Positions 30,737-37,853 of a DNA stretch of 45,848 bases are shown here, piece after piece. The stretch spans positions 1 to 45,848 of the forward strand of contig JAFRJF010000276.1 in the NCBI GenBank assembly GCA_017432405.1. Reading direction: 5' to 3'. The translations under genes and the position numbers were made by a program. The stretch is from Clostridia bacterium. GTDB lineage: Bacteria > Bacillota_A > Clostridia > Christensenellales > Aristaeellaceae. Position 1 is the first letter of the stretch. Each line of letters starts with the position of its first letter. The notes beneath the pieces were generated by a model, which saw nothing but the letters and a program-made list of their open reading frames with translations, was not told the DNA's origin and did no database searches.

Positions 30737-31225
30737 ATGGAATTTGCCTACAGCGACATCATCGGCCTGGGCCGTCCGGCGCACGACGGCGACGCGTTCA
30801 GCCGCCGCCACCCGAAGATGGCGCAGCTGAATCGGGCCAAGATATTCGCGCCCTTCGCGGCGCTGGCGGGCTACGACGAGGCGGTCAGGTCGAAGCAGGT
30901 GCCCTATGTGCCCCGGCGGCAGAGGGACGCGGAGACGCTGCGGGCGCTGAACCGGGCGCTGGCGGCGCTGGAACGGGCCACCCGCACCGGCGCGTTGGCC
31001 CGGCGGAATCGGGTGGTGGCCCGGGTGGAATACTTCGAGGTCTGTCGGGACCCCAACCACGAGGCCTTCGGCCGGGACGGGCTGTACCACGTCCTCACCG
31101 GCGTCGTTTGGCGGGTGGACCCGGTGGGAAAGGTGCTGGTCATCGGCGAGAGGACCCTGCCCTTCGCCGACATCCACGGCATCCACGGCATCACATTGTC
31201 CACTGAGGGCAATATTTCAAAATGA
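30737..31225 (+). CDS. YolD-like protein
   Basis: A 162-residue protein downstream of a UvrX-type polymerase, the same pairing as yqjX-yqjW in Bacillus. The segment HPKMAQLNRAKIFAPFAALA followed by GYDEAV is the YolD-family core (R-A-K-I-F-A-P-F-A-A-L-x-G-Y). The rest shows an Arg/Ala-rich helix and a C-terminal beta region (GVVWRVDPVGKVLVIGERTL). YolD proteins are proposed partners or regulators of the SOS polymerase, but the biochemical role is not settled. AGGAGGTGATGAC precedes the ATG directly after the polymerase stop, indicating coupled expression and SOS induction. Confidence 0.9.
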   Translation: MEFAYSDIIGLGRPAHDGDAFSRRHPKMAQLNRAKIFAPFAALAGYDEAVRSKQVPYVPRRQRDAETLRALNRALAALERATRTGALARRNRVVARVEYFEVCRDPNHEAFGRDGLYHVLTGVVWRVDPVGKVLVIGERTLPFADIHGIHGITLSTEGNISK

Positions 31226-31254
31226 TTAAAACCTCTTGTCATTTCCCGCCAACA

Positions 31255-31284
31255 TTGGACTTGGGCGCTCCAAGGGCGTATAAT
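31255..31284 (+). promoter_or_regulatory. Promoter of a 42-residue ORF
   Basis: TTGGAC (31255-31260), 18 bp, TATAAT (31279-31284). No LexA box is seen. Confidence 0.75.
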
Positions 31285-31321
31285 GGCACTGTTGCCAACG
31301 ATCAGCAAGGAGGATACCGAC

Positions 31322-31450
31322 ATGAACGAGCATGAAACCATCGCAGCGCTTGAAGCGACCGCAGACCGTGAGGAACCTGAAATCGCCAACATGGACCCCG
31401 TGGACTACATGACGCTGCTGATGGAGTGCAGGATCATACAGGCATCGTGA
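31322..31450 (+). CDS. Small acidic protein, 42 residues
   Basis: An ORF with a near-consensus promoter (31255-31284), AAGGAGG seven to eight bases before the ATG and a strong terminator eight bases after the stop, so it looks like a genuine short gene. The product MNEHETIAALEATADREEPE continues with IANMDPVDYMTLLMECRIIQ and AS. It is acidic, probably helical, with no membrane segment, and has one Cys. I do not recognise it. It lies between the SOS operon and the convergent SRAP gene; a link to DNA damage is positional only. Confidence 0.7.
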   Translation: MNEHETIAALEATADREEPEIANMDPVDYMTLLMECRIIQAS

Positions 31451-31457
31451 TACAATA

Positions 31458-31493
31458 CAACCGCCCGCCGGCTTATTTGCCGGCGGGCGGTTG
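31458..31493. terminator. Bidirectional terminator between the small ORF and the SRAP gene
   Basis: CAACCGCCCGCCGGC, loop ttattt, and the exact complement: a 15-bp perfect stem that abuts the SRAP stop codon. Confidence 0.85.
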
Positions 31494-32111
31494 TCATTCA
31501 GGGAACACCATCTCCAGCTGTCCGTCCGCCTGGGCCTTTTCGTGGGTGACGGCCAGCACGGCGTGGCGCAGGAGCTCCCTGGCGTCGTATTGGGGATTCG
31601 TCCAGTCCGCCACCAGCCCGGCGGGCAGGATCACCGGCATGCGGTCGTGGATGAAGGCGATGCTTTGGGCGGGTTCGCGGGTCAGTATGACGAACTGCGG
31701 CCTGCCAGAAAGCATGCGGTAGAGTCCCGCGAAGTAAAACAGCCCGCCGACCTCCGGCCGGATGGCGTATTTCGTCCGCTTGCCGCCGGCGCGCTCCCAC
31801 TCGAAGTAGCGGTTCGCCGGCACCGCGCAGCGGCGCTGGCGCATGCCGTCCCGGAACAGGGGCCGGTCGGCGGCGGTCTCGCTGCGGGCGTTGATGACCC
31901 GCTTGCCGTCCCCCAGCCCGTAGCCCCATTCCATGGCGAAGGCCTCCGGGCGCAGGCGCTTGCTGCTGGCGACCACCGGCACCACGTCCGTGGGAAAGAT
32001 TTCGCCCGAGGTCTTGATGGGCCCCGCGGCGGGACGGCGGTTGACCTGCTCGATGATTTCCCCAAGCTCGACGCTATCCCGCCCGTCGTCGATCCAGTAT
32101 CTGCCGCACAT
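31494..32111 (-). CDS. SOS response-associated peptidase (SRAP/HMCES/YedK)
   Basis: This protein traps abasic sites in single-stranded DNA through a covalent link to its N-terminal cysteine. The 205-residue product begins MCGRYWIDDG, so Cys2 becomes the N-terminal nucleophile once Met is removed. NARSETAADRPLFR (Asn and Arg of the DNA site), RCAVPANRYFEWE (Glu) and IHDRMPVIL (His) supply the other family residues. A frame extending far upstream, and an ATG two codons earlier, are rejected because Cys must be residue 2. It starts two bases after the acyltransferase stop, and converges on the SOS polymerase locus. Confidence 0.95.
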   Translation of the reverse strand: MCGRYWIDDGRDSVELGEIIEQVNRRPAAGPIKTSGEIFPTDVVPVVASSKRLRPEAFAMEWGYGLGDGKRVINARSETAADRPLFRDGMRQRRCAVPANRYFEWERAGGKRTKYAIRPEVGGLFYFAGLYRMLSGRPQFVILTREPAQSIAFIHDRMPVILPAGLVADWTNPQYDARELLRHAVLAVTHEKAQADGQLEMVFPE

Positions 32112-32113
32112 GG

Positions 32114-33289
32114 TCATTCCTCCTTTTTCCAGAGCCTTGACATCCGCCGCGCGGCGGGCTTTTCGACGAATTGGTGGATCAGCACCGCCAGCAGCAGCGC
32201 CGCGGCGAAGCACAGCAGCGTATAGTGCAGCTGCCAGGGCATTTCCCAGGCCTGGTTGGGCTCGGTGGCGGCGCGGTAGGGGGGAATGCGCCATTGCTTC
32301 AGCCGCACGGCCAGCCACTGGTGCCAGATGTAGAAGCTGTAGCTGGCGCCGCCCAGGAAGCGCAGCACCCGGTTGGACAGCGCCCGGCGCAGGGGCGCGA
32401 AGCCGAGGCTGCCCCCAAGCAGGAAGGCCGCCCCGCAGGCGCCCAGCGGCCAGCGTCGGGTGAGCTGGCCCAGGCGAAGCGACGCGTAATCGCCGTAGGC
32501 GGTGGCCTGCGCCCTGACGATGTGCAGCACCCCCCAGGCCCCCAGCGCGCAAAGCAGCGTGCCCAGCGCGGCGATCAGGGCGCGATGGTCCTTCCGGCGG
32601 GCCAATCTGGCGTACAGGTGGGCCGCCAGCATGCCATTGGCGTACAGGTCCAGCATGTTGGGCAGGCGGTTGACGAACATCGTGGTGTCGGACATCGGGG
32701 CGGTCCACAGCAGCCGGAAGCTCAGCGCAATGCCGGTCATCGCAGCCCAGCACAGCAGCGGGCGGCGGCTGAACAGGGGTGCCAGCGCCGGCAGCAGCAG
32801 GTAGAACTGCACCTCCACCGCCAGGGTCCAGAGCACCGCGTTCAGCCGGGTCTGGGTGTAGCTGAAGCGAAACAGGTTGTGGACGAAGGCGAGGTGCGCC
32901 CCCAGGTCCCTGGCCAGCAGCGCGGGCCGGTCGAAGTCCGGCGCGGTGACCGCGAAGGCCAGCATCACCGCCAGGGCCAGCCAGTAGCCCGGCAGTATGC
33001 GCGCCGCCCGGCGGCGCAGGTAGTCCCCGGTCCCGGGGGGCCTGCCGCACGCCCAGGGCAGGTACAGCAAGAAACCGCTGAGCAGCAGCATCAGGTCCAC
33101 GAACATATAGCCCGCCCGCACCCAGGGATAAAAACTCAGCGTGAAGCCGCCCAGACGCAGTGTCGGCGTCAGCCACGACTGCTGCCAGATGTGGTACCAG
33201 CCGATCATGAACGCGCAGAACACCCGCATAAAGTCCCCCGCCGCCGCGTATCGGGGCGAGGGGAGGGAACGGCGATCGGATTTTGGCAT
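32114..33289 (-). CDS. Membrane acyltransferase (acyltransferase family 3, OafA/YrhL-like)
   Basis: A 391-residue integral membrane protein with about ten hydrophobic segments that transfers acyl groups to extracellular sugars or cell-wall polymers. Family landmarks are the N-terminal FMRVFCAFMIGWYHIWQQSW with the conserved His, GYMFVDLMLLLSGFLLYLPW, the basic RRRAARILPGYWLAL (R-x-x-R-I-x-P-x-Y), and LNAVLWTLAVEVQFYLLLP with the W-x-L-x-x-E-x-x-F-Y motif. A GGAGAA-like ribosome site precedes the start. It is upstream of and nearly touching the SRAP gene on the same strand, which may be incidental. Confidence 0.93.
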   Translation of the reverse strand: MPKSDRRSLPSPRYAAAGDFMRVFCAFMIGWYHIWQQSWLTPTLRLGGFTLSFYPWVRAGYMFVDLMLLLSGFLLYLPWACGRPPGTGDYLRRRAARILPGYWLALAVMLAFAVTAPDFDRPALLARDLGAHLAFVHNLFRFSYTQTRLNAVLWTLAVEVQFYLLLPALAPLFSRRPLLCWAAMTGIALSFRLLWTAPMSDTTMFVNRLPNMLDLYANGMLAAHLYARLARRKDHRALIAALGTLLCALGAWGVLHIVRAQATAYGDYASLRLGQLTRRWPLGACGAAFLLGGSLGFAPLRRALSNRVLRFLGGASYSFYIWHQWLAVRLKQWRIPPYRAATEPNQAWEMPWQLHYTLLCFAAALLLAVLIHQFVEKPAARRMSRLWKKEE

Positions 33290-33323
33290 GGCAGGATTCT
33301 CCTGTTGGGTTGTTTTTAATGAG

Positions 33324-34298
33324 TTATTGATAAATCAGAAGTCCCGCGACCTCGTCAAACGCCTCCTCCGCTTCCGGGATGGGCATCAGGGGCCAGTCGT
33401 GGTTCAGGCCGGTTCCCACGCGCAGCGTCGCGTCCACGCCGGCGTCAGTCAGCTTTTCGTGCGCCAGGCGTATGTCGGGATACAGCAGTTCCCGGGTGCC
33501 GCAGTAGACGGTCACCGGGGGCAGGCCCGCCATGTCGCCGAACAGGGGGCTGACCTGCCAGTGGTGGGTGTCGGCAGACCCGGCCCAGTATCGGCCGTGG
33601 ACCTTCACCAGCTCGAAGTGGAGCATCGGCTCCACGGCCAGGTAGCCGGAGATGTCCGGGTTGTCCATGGACACGTCCACCCAGGGGGAGAACAGGATCA
33701 GGCGCTCGGGCAGGGCGTCGCCCGCGCCGGCGAGGGCCTCCGCAAGTCCCAGGGCCAGCCCGCCCCCGGCGGAATCGCCCATCAGGATCGTGCGCCGGCC
33801 GGGGTTTTCTGCCGCCAGCGCCCGGTACAGCGCCGTCAGGTCGTCATAGGCCCGGGCGTAGTCGGCCCAGGGCGCCAGGTGGTAGGCCGGGGCGACCACG
33901 GTGCAGCCGGTTTGGCGGGCCAGCCGATCCATGAAGCGCCACTGGTGGGCGTTGAAGCCGTTGACGTAGGCGCCGCCGTGCAGGTACAGCACCAGGGGGC
34001 CGTCCCCGCCGCCGTTCAGCGTGAATACCTGCATGCCGTCGCGGTCGGCTTCCTCCGCGGGAACGCCAAGGCCGTCGGGCAGGGCGGCGACCGGCTCGGG
34101 CCCGGCACGCCGCGCCTCCAGGCGTTCGACTTCTGCCTCGGCGGTGCGGTCGGTGGCGAACTGGCGGCGCAGCCTATATTCGTATAGTGTCGCCTTCAGC
34201 GAGCGTCCGTATACGATGCGGTTGAGGCCCAGGGCGCAGGCGGCCAGGGCCAGAACGGCGATGACGGAAAAGGCGACGATGCGAAATGTCTTGTTCAT
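33324..34298 (-). CDS. Alpha/beta hydrolase (HSL-like esterase) with N-terminal membrane anchor
   Basis: A 324-residue esterase-type protein. Residues about 5-25 are hydrophobic (VAFSVIAVLALAACALGL) and form an uncleaved anchor or a signal sequence. The catalytic domain has the oxyanion motif LYLHGGAYVNGF (about 103-114), the nucleophile GDSAGGGLALGL with Ser, and the C-terminal His in GLNHDWPLMP. The acid residue is probably the Asp in YPDIRL. This is the hormone-sensitive-lipase group that cleaves small esters; the substrate is unknown. The last residues, LLIYQ, are read from sequence resembling a CTGATTTGTCG repeat arm (33329-33342). The stop is five bases beyond it. It follows the uronate-reductase-like gene by four bases. 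Confidence 0.9.
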   Translation of the reverse strand: MNKTFRIVAFSVIAVLALAACALGLNRIVYGRSLKATLYEYRLRRQFATDRTAEAEVERLEARRAGPEPVAALPDGLGVPAEEADRDGMQVFTLNGGGDGPLVLYLHGGAYVNGFNAHQWRFMDRLARQTGCTVVAPAYHLAPWADYARAYDDLTALYRALAAENPGRRTILMGDSAGGGLALGLAEALAGAGDALPERLILFSPWVDVSMDNPDISGYLAVEPMLHFELVKVHGRYWAGSADTHHWQVSPLFGDMAGLPPVTVYCGTRELLYPDIRLAHEKLTDAGVDATLRVGTGLNHDWPLMPIPEAEEAFDEVAGLLIYQ

Positions 34299-34302
34299 GT
34301 CC

Positions 34303-35703
34303 TCACTCCGGCAGATAATCCGGCCTGCGCTGCAGATTGGCGATGTCCAGGGCCACCCGGGCCTCCAGGCCGTCGATTTCGCGCAGGTCCTCGCCGTGCC
34401 ACAGCTCCCGGTCGGCCAGTACGGCGTAGGCCAGGGCCTCGGGGGGCATGTCGTGGGACAGCGTGGCGAATACCGCCAGTGCCTCGGGGTCGTCCTCCAG
34501 GGCGTGGACCTGGGTGCCCCGATAGACCTCGTAGCGGCCCTGGGCGTTGGGCCGCGCTCCGGCGTACAGCATGACGGTGGCGGCCAGGGCGAAGCTCAGC
34601 AGCCGGGGCGGCTCGTAGTTCTCCGACGCCCAGGCGCGAAGGATCGGCAGCACGGCGCGGCGGAATCGCGCCAGCAACGGGCGGACCGTGGGCAGCAGGG
34701 CGTTGTCGTTCAGCGGGTTTTCGAAGCGCTCGAAGGCCTGGATCACCTGGGGGGCGAGGGCGGCGCGGGCGTCGGGATCGGCGGGCAGCAGCTCCTCGGC
34801 GTAGACGCGGCCCACGAAGGCCCGCAGGCGCTCGTGCTTCATGCAGTCCACGAGGGTGTTGCAGCCCAGCAGCCAGCCCGGCGCGGCCATGGCGAACAGC
34901 CCGGCGTCGAAGGCGCGGCGCTTCTGTTCCAGCACCGGCGAAAGGTCGTCCACGATCCGGATGCCGTCGCCCACCGGCAGCAGGTCCCGCAGCGCCGCCG
35001 GGGCCTGTATCGCCAGCGAAGCGTAGGGCTCGGCCAGGTGCAGCATGCCGTCGGCGTAGTTCATTTCGGCGCACTGGCGGGCGGCGGACTTCGCGTCGGC
35101 CCGGAAGGCCAGTCCGTCGGCCAGGGCAGGGCAGAAGGCGCAGGCGTCGCGAAGCCACTCGGCGAAGCCCGGGTCGGGGTTCAGCGCCGCGACGGCGTCC
35201 CGGACCTGACCGGCGCAGCCGACGGCCTCGCCGAGGCAGAGCATCCACAGCCCGCCCAGCCCCGTCTTATAGCGCGCTGCCAGCAGCCCTGCGGCGCTTT
35301 CGATAACGGCTTGGCTGTCCGGGCCTTCTGCGTCCAGCAGTCCCAGGGCCAGCTCTGGGTTGCGGGCCAGCTCGGCCAGGGCATCCGCGCCCTCCGTCAC
35401 ACATAGTATGGACTGGACCACGACCTCCTGCTTCACCGGCACCTCGCCCCGGTAGCCCCGCACCAGCAGCGTATAGAGGCCATCCTGCTCCCTGAGCAGC
35501 GCCGCCGGGTCCGCGCCCTCGCCCGTCCAGGGCCCCGCCGGGGGCACGCAGGCGATGCCGAGGCCCGGGCAGGCGGCGTCCAGCAGCCGGTCCGCCACGC
35601 CCAGCAGGGCCTCGCCCAGGCCAAATTGCACGGCGCGCACCTCGCCGGGCGCGTGCTCGGGAATATCGTAGCGGCGCAGCATGCCGCGATTCAGGCGTTG
35701 CAT
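34303..35703 (-). CDS. Degenerate tagaturonate/fructuronate reductase (mannitol dehydrogenase family) homologue
   Basis: A 466-residue protein with the size and overall order of UxaB-type polyol dehydrogenases: AVQFGLGEALLGVADRLLDA at 24-43 in place of the V-Q-F-G-x-G-N-F-L-R nucleotide-binding start, then QEVVVQSI, HLAEPYASLAIQ, IVDDLSPVLEQKRR, CMKHERLRAFVGRVYAEELL and FERFENPLNDNALL. The catalytic motif K-x4-N-x2-H of the family aligns with K261-RRAF-D266-AG-L269: the lysine is kept, but Asn is Asp and His is Leu. The N-F-L-R of the cofactor site is also lost. It probably no longer works as a uronate reductase; it may be a binding protein or a decaying paralogue. It is placed upstream of the esterase gene in one transcript. 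Confidence 0.75.
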   Translation of the reverse strand: MQRLNRGMLRRYDIPEHAPGEVRAVQFGLGEALLGVADRLLDAACPGLGIACVPPAGPWTGEGADPAALLREQDGLYTLLVRGYRGEVPVKQEVVVQSILCVTEGADALAELARNPELALGLLDAEGPDSQAVIESAAGLLAARYKTGLGGLWMLCLGEAVGCAGQVRDAVAALNPDPGFAEWLRDACAFCPALADGLAFRADAKSAARQCAEMNYADGMLHLAEPYASLAIQAPAALRDLLPVGDGIRIVDDLSPVLEQKRRAFDAGLFAMAAPGWLLGCNTLVDCMKHERLRAFVGRVYAEELLPADPDARAALAPQVIQAFERFENPLNDNALLPTVRPLLARFRRAVLPILRAWASENYEPPRLLSFALAATVMLYAGARPNAQGRYEVYRGTQVHALEDDPEALAVFATLSHDMPPEALAYAVLADRELWHGEDLREIDGLEARVALDIANLQRRPDYLPE

Positions 35704-35774
35704 GGGGGAAGCCTCCTTCCTATGCGCTTATTCTATCATATTCCCGCCTTTTACGCAAATTCCCAGGAATGAAG

Positions 35775-35803
35775 TTGTGTTTGCCGTTATATTGTGTTAC
35801 AAT
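35775..35803 (+). promoter_or_regulatory. Promoter of the PAP2 phosphatase gene
   Basis: TTGTGT, 17 bp, TACAAT, about 50 bp before the start codon. Confidence 0.7.
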
Positions 35804-35852
35804 AAAGCAGCAATGAAACGGACGGGGCGCTTGGCGCCTGTATAAAGGAGAG

Positions 35853-36443
35853 ATGACATTGGAAGCGGTATTTCAATCGCAAGGGTTAATTGATTTCGAG
35901 GGCTCGATACTGCTGTGGATCCAGAACAACCTGCGTTCAGGCTTCCTGGACCCGATCATGAAGGCCATCACGATGCTGGGCGACAAGGGCCTGATCTGGA
36001 TTTTGATCACGCTGGCGCTGCTGATCGCGCGCAGGACCCGCAAGCTGGGCGTGATGTGCGCGGCGTCGATGGTGTTCGGTCTGATCGTCACCAACCTGAT
36101 CATCAAGAACTGGGCGGCCCGGATACGGCCCTATGAGATGGTACAGGGCTTGAACTGCATCGTGCCCCTTGCGAAGGATTGGTCCTTCCCCTCGGGGCAC
36201 ACCACCAATTCGCTGGCCTGCGCCTGGGTGCTGTTCAGGAAGGCACCGAGGAAGTTCGGCGTGCCGGCGCTGATCCTGGCCGTACTGATCGCGTTTTCCC
36301 GGCTGTATGTGGGCATCCACTACCCCACGGACGTGCTGGGCGGCGCGGTGATCGGCCTTGGCAGCGCGTGCCTGGCCATGCTGCTGGTGCCCAGGCTGGA
36401 AAAGCGTTTCCCGAAGCTGGCGGAGACGGTGTACAGGGTGTAA
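35853..36443 (+). CDS. PAP2 family phosphatase (lipid or undecaprenyl pyrophosphate phosphatase type)
   Basis: A 196-residue membrane protein of the PAP2 superfamily, which dephosphorylates lipid phosphates such as undecaprenyl pyrophosphate on the outer face. The three phosphatase motifs are complete: KNWAARIRPY (K-x6-R-P), PSGHTTNS, and SRLYVGIHYPTDVLGG (S-R-x5-H-x3-D). About five hydrophobic segments surround them. The start is not certain: ATG 35853 lies only two bases after AAAGGAG, so the TTG at 35859, at the right distance, may be the real initiator. A 20-bp hairpin follows the stop. Confidence 0.92.
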   Translation: MTLEAVFQSQGLIDFEGSILLWIQNNLRSGFLDPIMKAITMLGDKGLIWILITLALLIARRTRKLGVMCAASMVFGLIVTNLIIKNWAARIRPYEMVQGLNCIVPLAKDWSFPSGHTTNSLACAWVLFRKAPRKFGVPALILAVLIAFSRLYVGIHYPTDVLGGAVIGLGSACLAMLLVPRLEKRFPKLAETVYRV

Positions 36444-36453
36444 TACACAACGA

Positions 36454-36497
36454 ATGGGCAGGGCCGGTAAATCCTTCGATTTACCGGCCCTGCCCAT
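36454..36497. terminator. Bidirectional terminator between PAP2 and the opp operon
   Basis: A perfect 20-bp stem (arm core GGGCAGGGCCGGTAAATC) with a tetraloop cttc between two convergent units. It ends eight bases before the stop codon of the last opp-operon gene. Confidence 0.88.
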
Positions 36498-36505
36498 ATT
36501 ATAAA

Positions 36506-36763
36506 CTATCGGAACCACACGAAGTCGCAGAATGCGATGAACGCCGCGAAGGCCGCGCCGAAGATCAGCGCCACGGCCAGGGCCGCCTTGACGGCGGCCC
36601 ACTTGTAGGCGCGCTTCTGCTCGTCGGTCAGCTCCCAGTCGCCCTGCGGGGGGCTGGGCTTTTCCCTTTGGCGGGAATACCAGGGCATGCCCTCCACGTT
36701 CATGTTCACGATGGTCCTGCCGTCGTCGCCCTCCGGCAGGCGGGGTCGATTGCGCCGCGCCAT
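36506..36763 (-). CDS. Small C-terminally anchored membrane protein at the end of the opp operon
   Basis: An 85-residue protein of unknown function. Residues 1-55 are polar and charged (MARRNRPRLPEGDDGRTIVN, PWYSRQREKPSPPQGDWELT). Residues 56-80 form one membrane helix (AAVKAALAVALIFGAAFAAF) and the chain ends DFVWFR outside or inside the membrane. The ATG lies three bases after the oppF stop, so it is translated as the last gene of the opp operon. No lipoprotein or sortase signal is present. A role alongside the peptide transporter is suggested only by position. Confidence 0.75.
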   Translation of the reverse strand: MARRNRPRLPEGDDGRTIVNMNVEGMPWYSRQREKPSPPQGDWELTDEQKRAYKWAAVKAALAVALIFGAAFAAFIAFCDFVWFR

Positions 36764-36766
36764 GGG

Positions 36767-37852
36767 CTACATGACTTCCTGGCCGCCCACGGCCACGTTT
36801 TCCCGCTTCATCCGCTCCATCGTCTCTTCCGCTTTCGCCTTCGCCTCGGGGGTGTCGTACAGGTGGCAGGCGCAGAAGTGTTCCGGCTCCACCTCCAGCC
36901 ACTCGGGCACGGCGTATTTGCACACCTCCATGCAGTGGGCGCAGCGGGTGTGGAACTTGCAGCCGCTGGGCGGGTTGGCCGGGCTGGGGATGCTGCCCTT
37001 GAGGATGATCCGGTTGATGCGGGCGTCCGGGTCCGGGATCGGTATGGCCGAGAACAGCGCCTGGGTGTAGGGGTTCAGGGGATTGGCGTAGATCTTCTCC
37101 GTCGGCGCGTACTCCACCATGTTGCCCAGGTACATCACGCCCACCGCGTCGGAGATGTGCTCCACCACGGAAAGGTCGTGGCTGATGAACAGGTAGGTCA
37201 GCCCGAAGTCGGCCTGCAGCTTCTTCAGCAGGTTGATGATCTGGGCCTGGATCGACACGTCCAGCGCCGAGACCGGCTCGTCGCACACGATGAACTCGGG
37301 GGACAGGGCCAGGGCCCGGGCGATGCAGATGCGCTGGCGCTGGCCGCCGGAGAACTCGTGGGGGTAGCGGTCCTTGTAGTATTCCGGCAGGCCGCAGACC
37401 TCCATCACCCGGGTGATGTAGTCGTCGAACTCCGAGGGATCGACGATGCTGTGCTCCCGCACCGCCTCGCCGATGATCTCGCCCACGGGCAGCCGGGGAG
37501 ACAGGCTGGAATAGGGGTCCTGGAACACGATCTGCATTCTCGGGCGCAGCTTGCGCAGCTGATCCTTGTCCAGGGCGAAGATGTCCTGGCCGCCCAGCAG
37601 CACCTGGCCGGAGGTCTTTTCCTGCAGGCGCAGTATCGTCCTTCCGCAGGTGGACTTGCCGCAGCCGGATTCGCCCACCAGGCCCATGGTCTGGCCCCGT
37701 TTGATTTTAAAGCTGACGCCGTCCACGGCCTTGACATTGCCGACGGTGCGCTTGAACACGCTGGACTTGATGGGGAACCACTTGACCAGGTTGTTCACCT
37801 CCAGCAGGCAGTCGTTGCCCGCCGCGGTCCGATTCACGTTTGTCTCAGTCAT
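36767..37852 (-). CDS. oppF: Oligopeptide ABC transporter ATP-binding protein OppF
   Basis: One of two cytosolic ATPases that drive oligopeptide uptake. The 361-residue protein has Walker A GESGCGKSTCGRTILRL, signature HEFSGGQRQRICIARALA, Walker B EFIVCDEPVSALDVSIQAQI and the switch region FISHDLSVV. The C-terminal oligopeptide-transporter extension SPANPPSGCKFHTRCAHCM with its cysteines is present. It starts one base after the oppD stop and precedes the small membrane protein gene. It extends about 30 residues further at the C-terminus than the shortest family members; this part is charged (KAKAEETMERMKRENVAVGG). Confidence 0.96.
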   Translation of the reverse strand: MTETNVNRTAAGNDCLLEVNNLVKWFPIKSSVFKRTVGNVKAVDGVSFKIKRGQTMGLVGESGCGKSTCGRTILRLQEKTSGQVLLGGQDIFALDKDQLRKLRPRMQIVFQDPYSSLSPRLPVGEIIGEAVREHSIVDPSEFDDYITRVMEVCGLPEYYKDRYPHEFSGGQRQRICIARALALSPEFIVCDEPVSALDVSIQAQIINLLKKLQADFGLTYLFISHDLSVVEHISDAVGVMYLGNMVEYAPTEKIYANPLNPYTQALFSAIPIPDPDARINRIILKGSIPSPANPPSGCKFHTRCAHCMEVCKYAVPEWLEVEPEHFCACHLYDTPEAKAKAEETMERMKRENVAVGGQEVM

Positions 37853-37853
37853 A

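Noticed and set aside
31494..33176. A 560-codon minus-strand frame including the SRAP protein
   Set aside because: Only the last 205 codons are real. The rest is the acyltransferase gene read in the wrong frame, and SRAP needs Cys at position 2.
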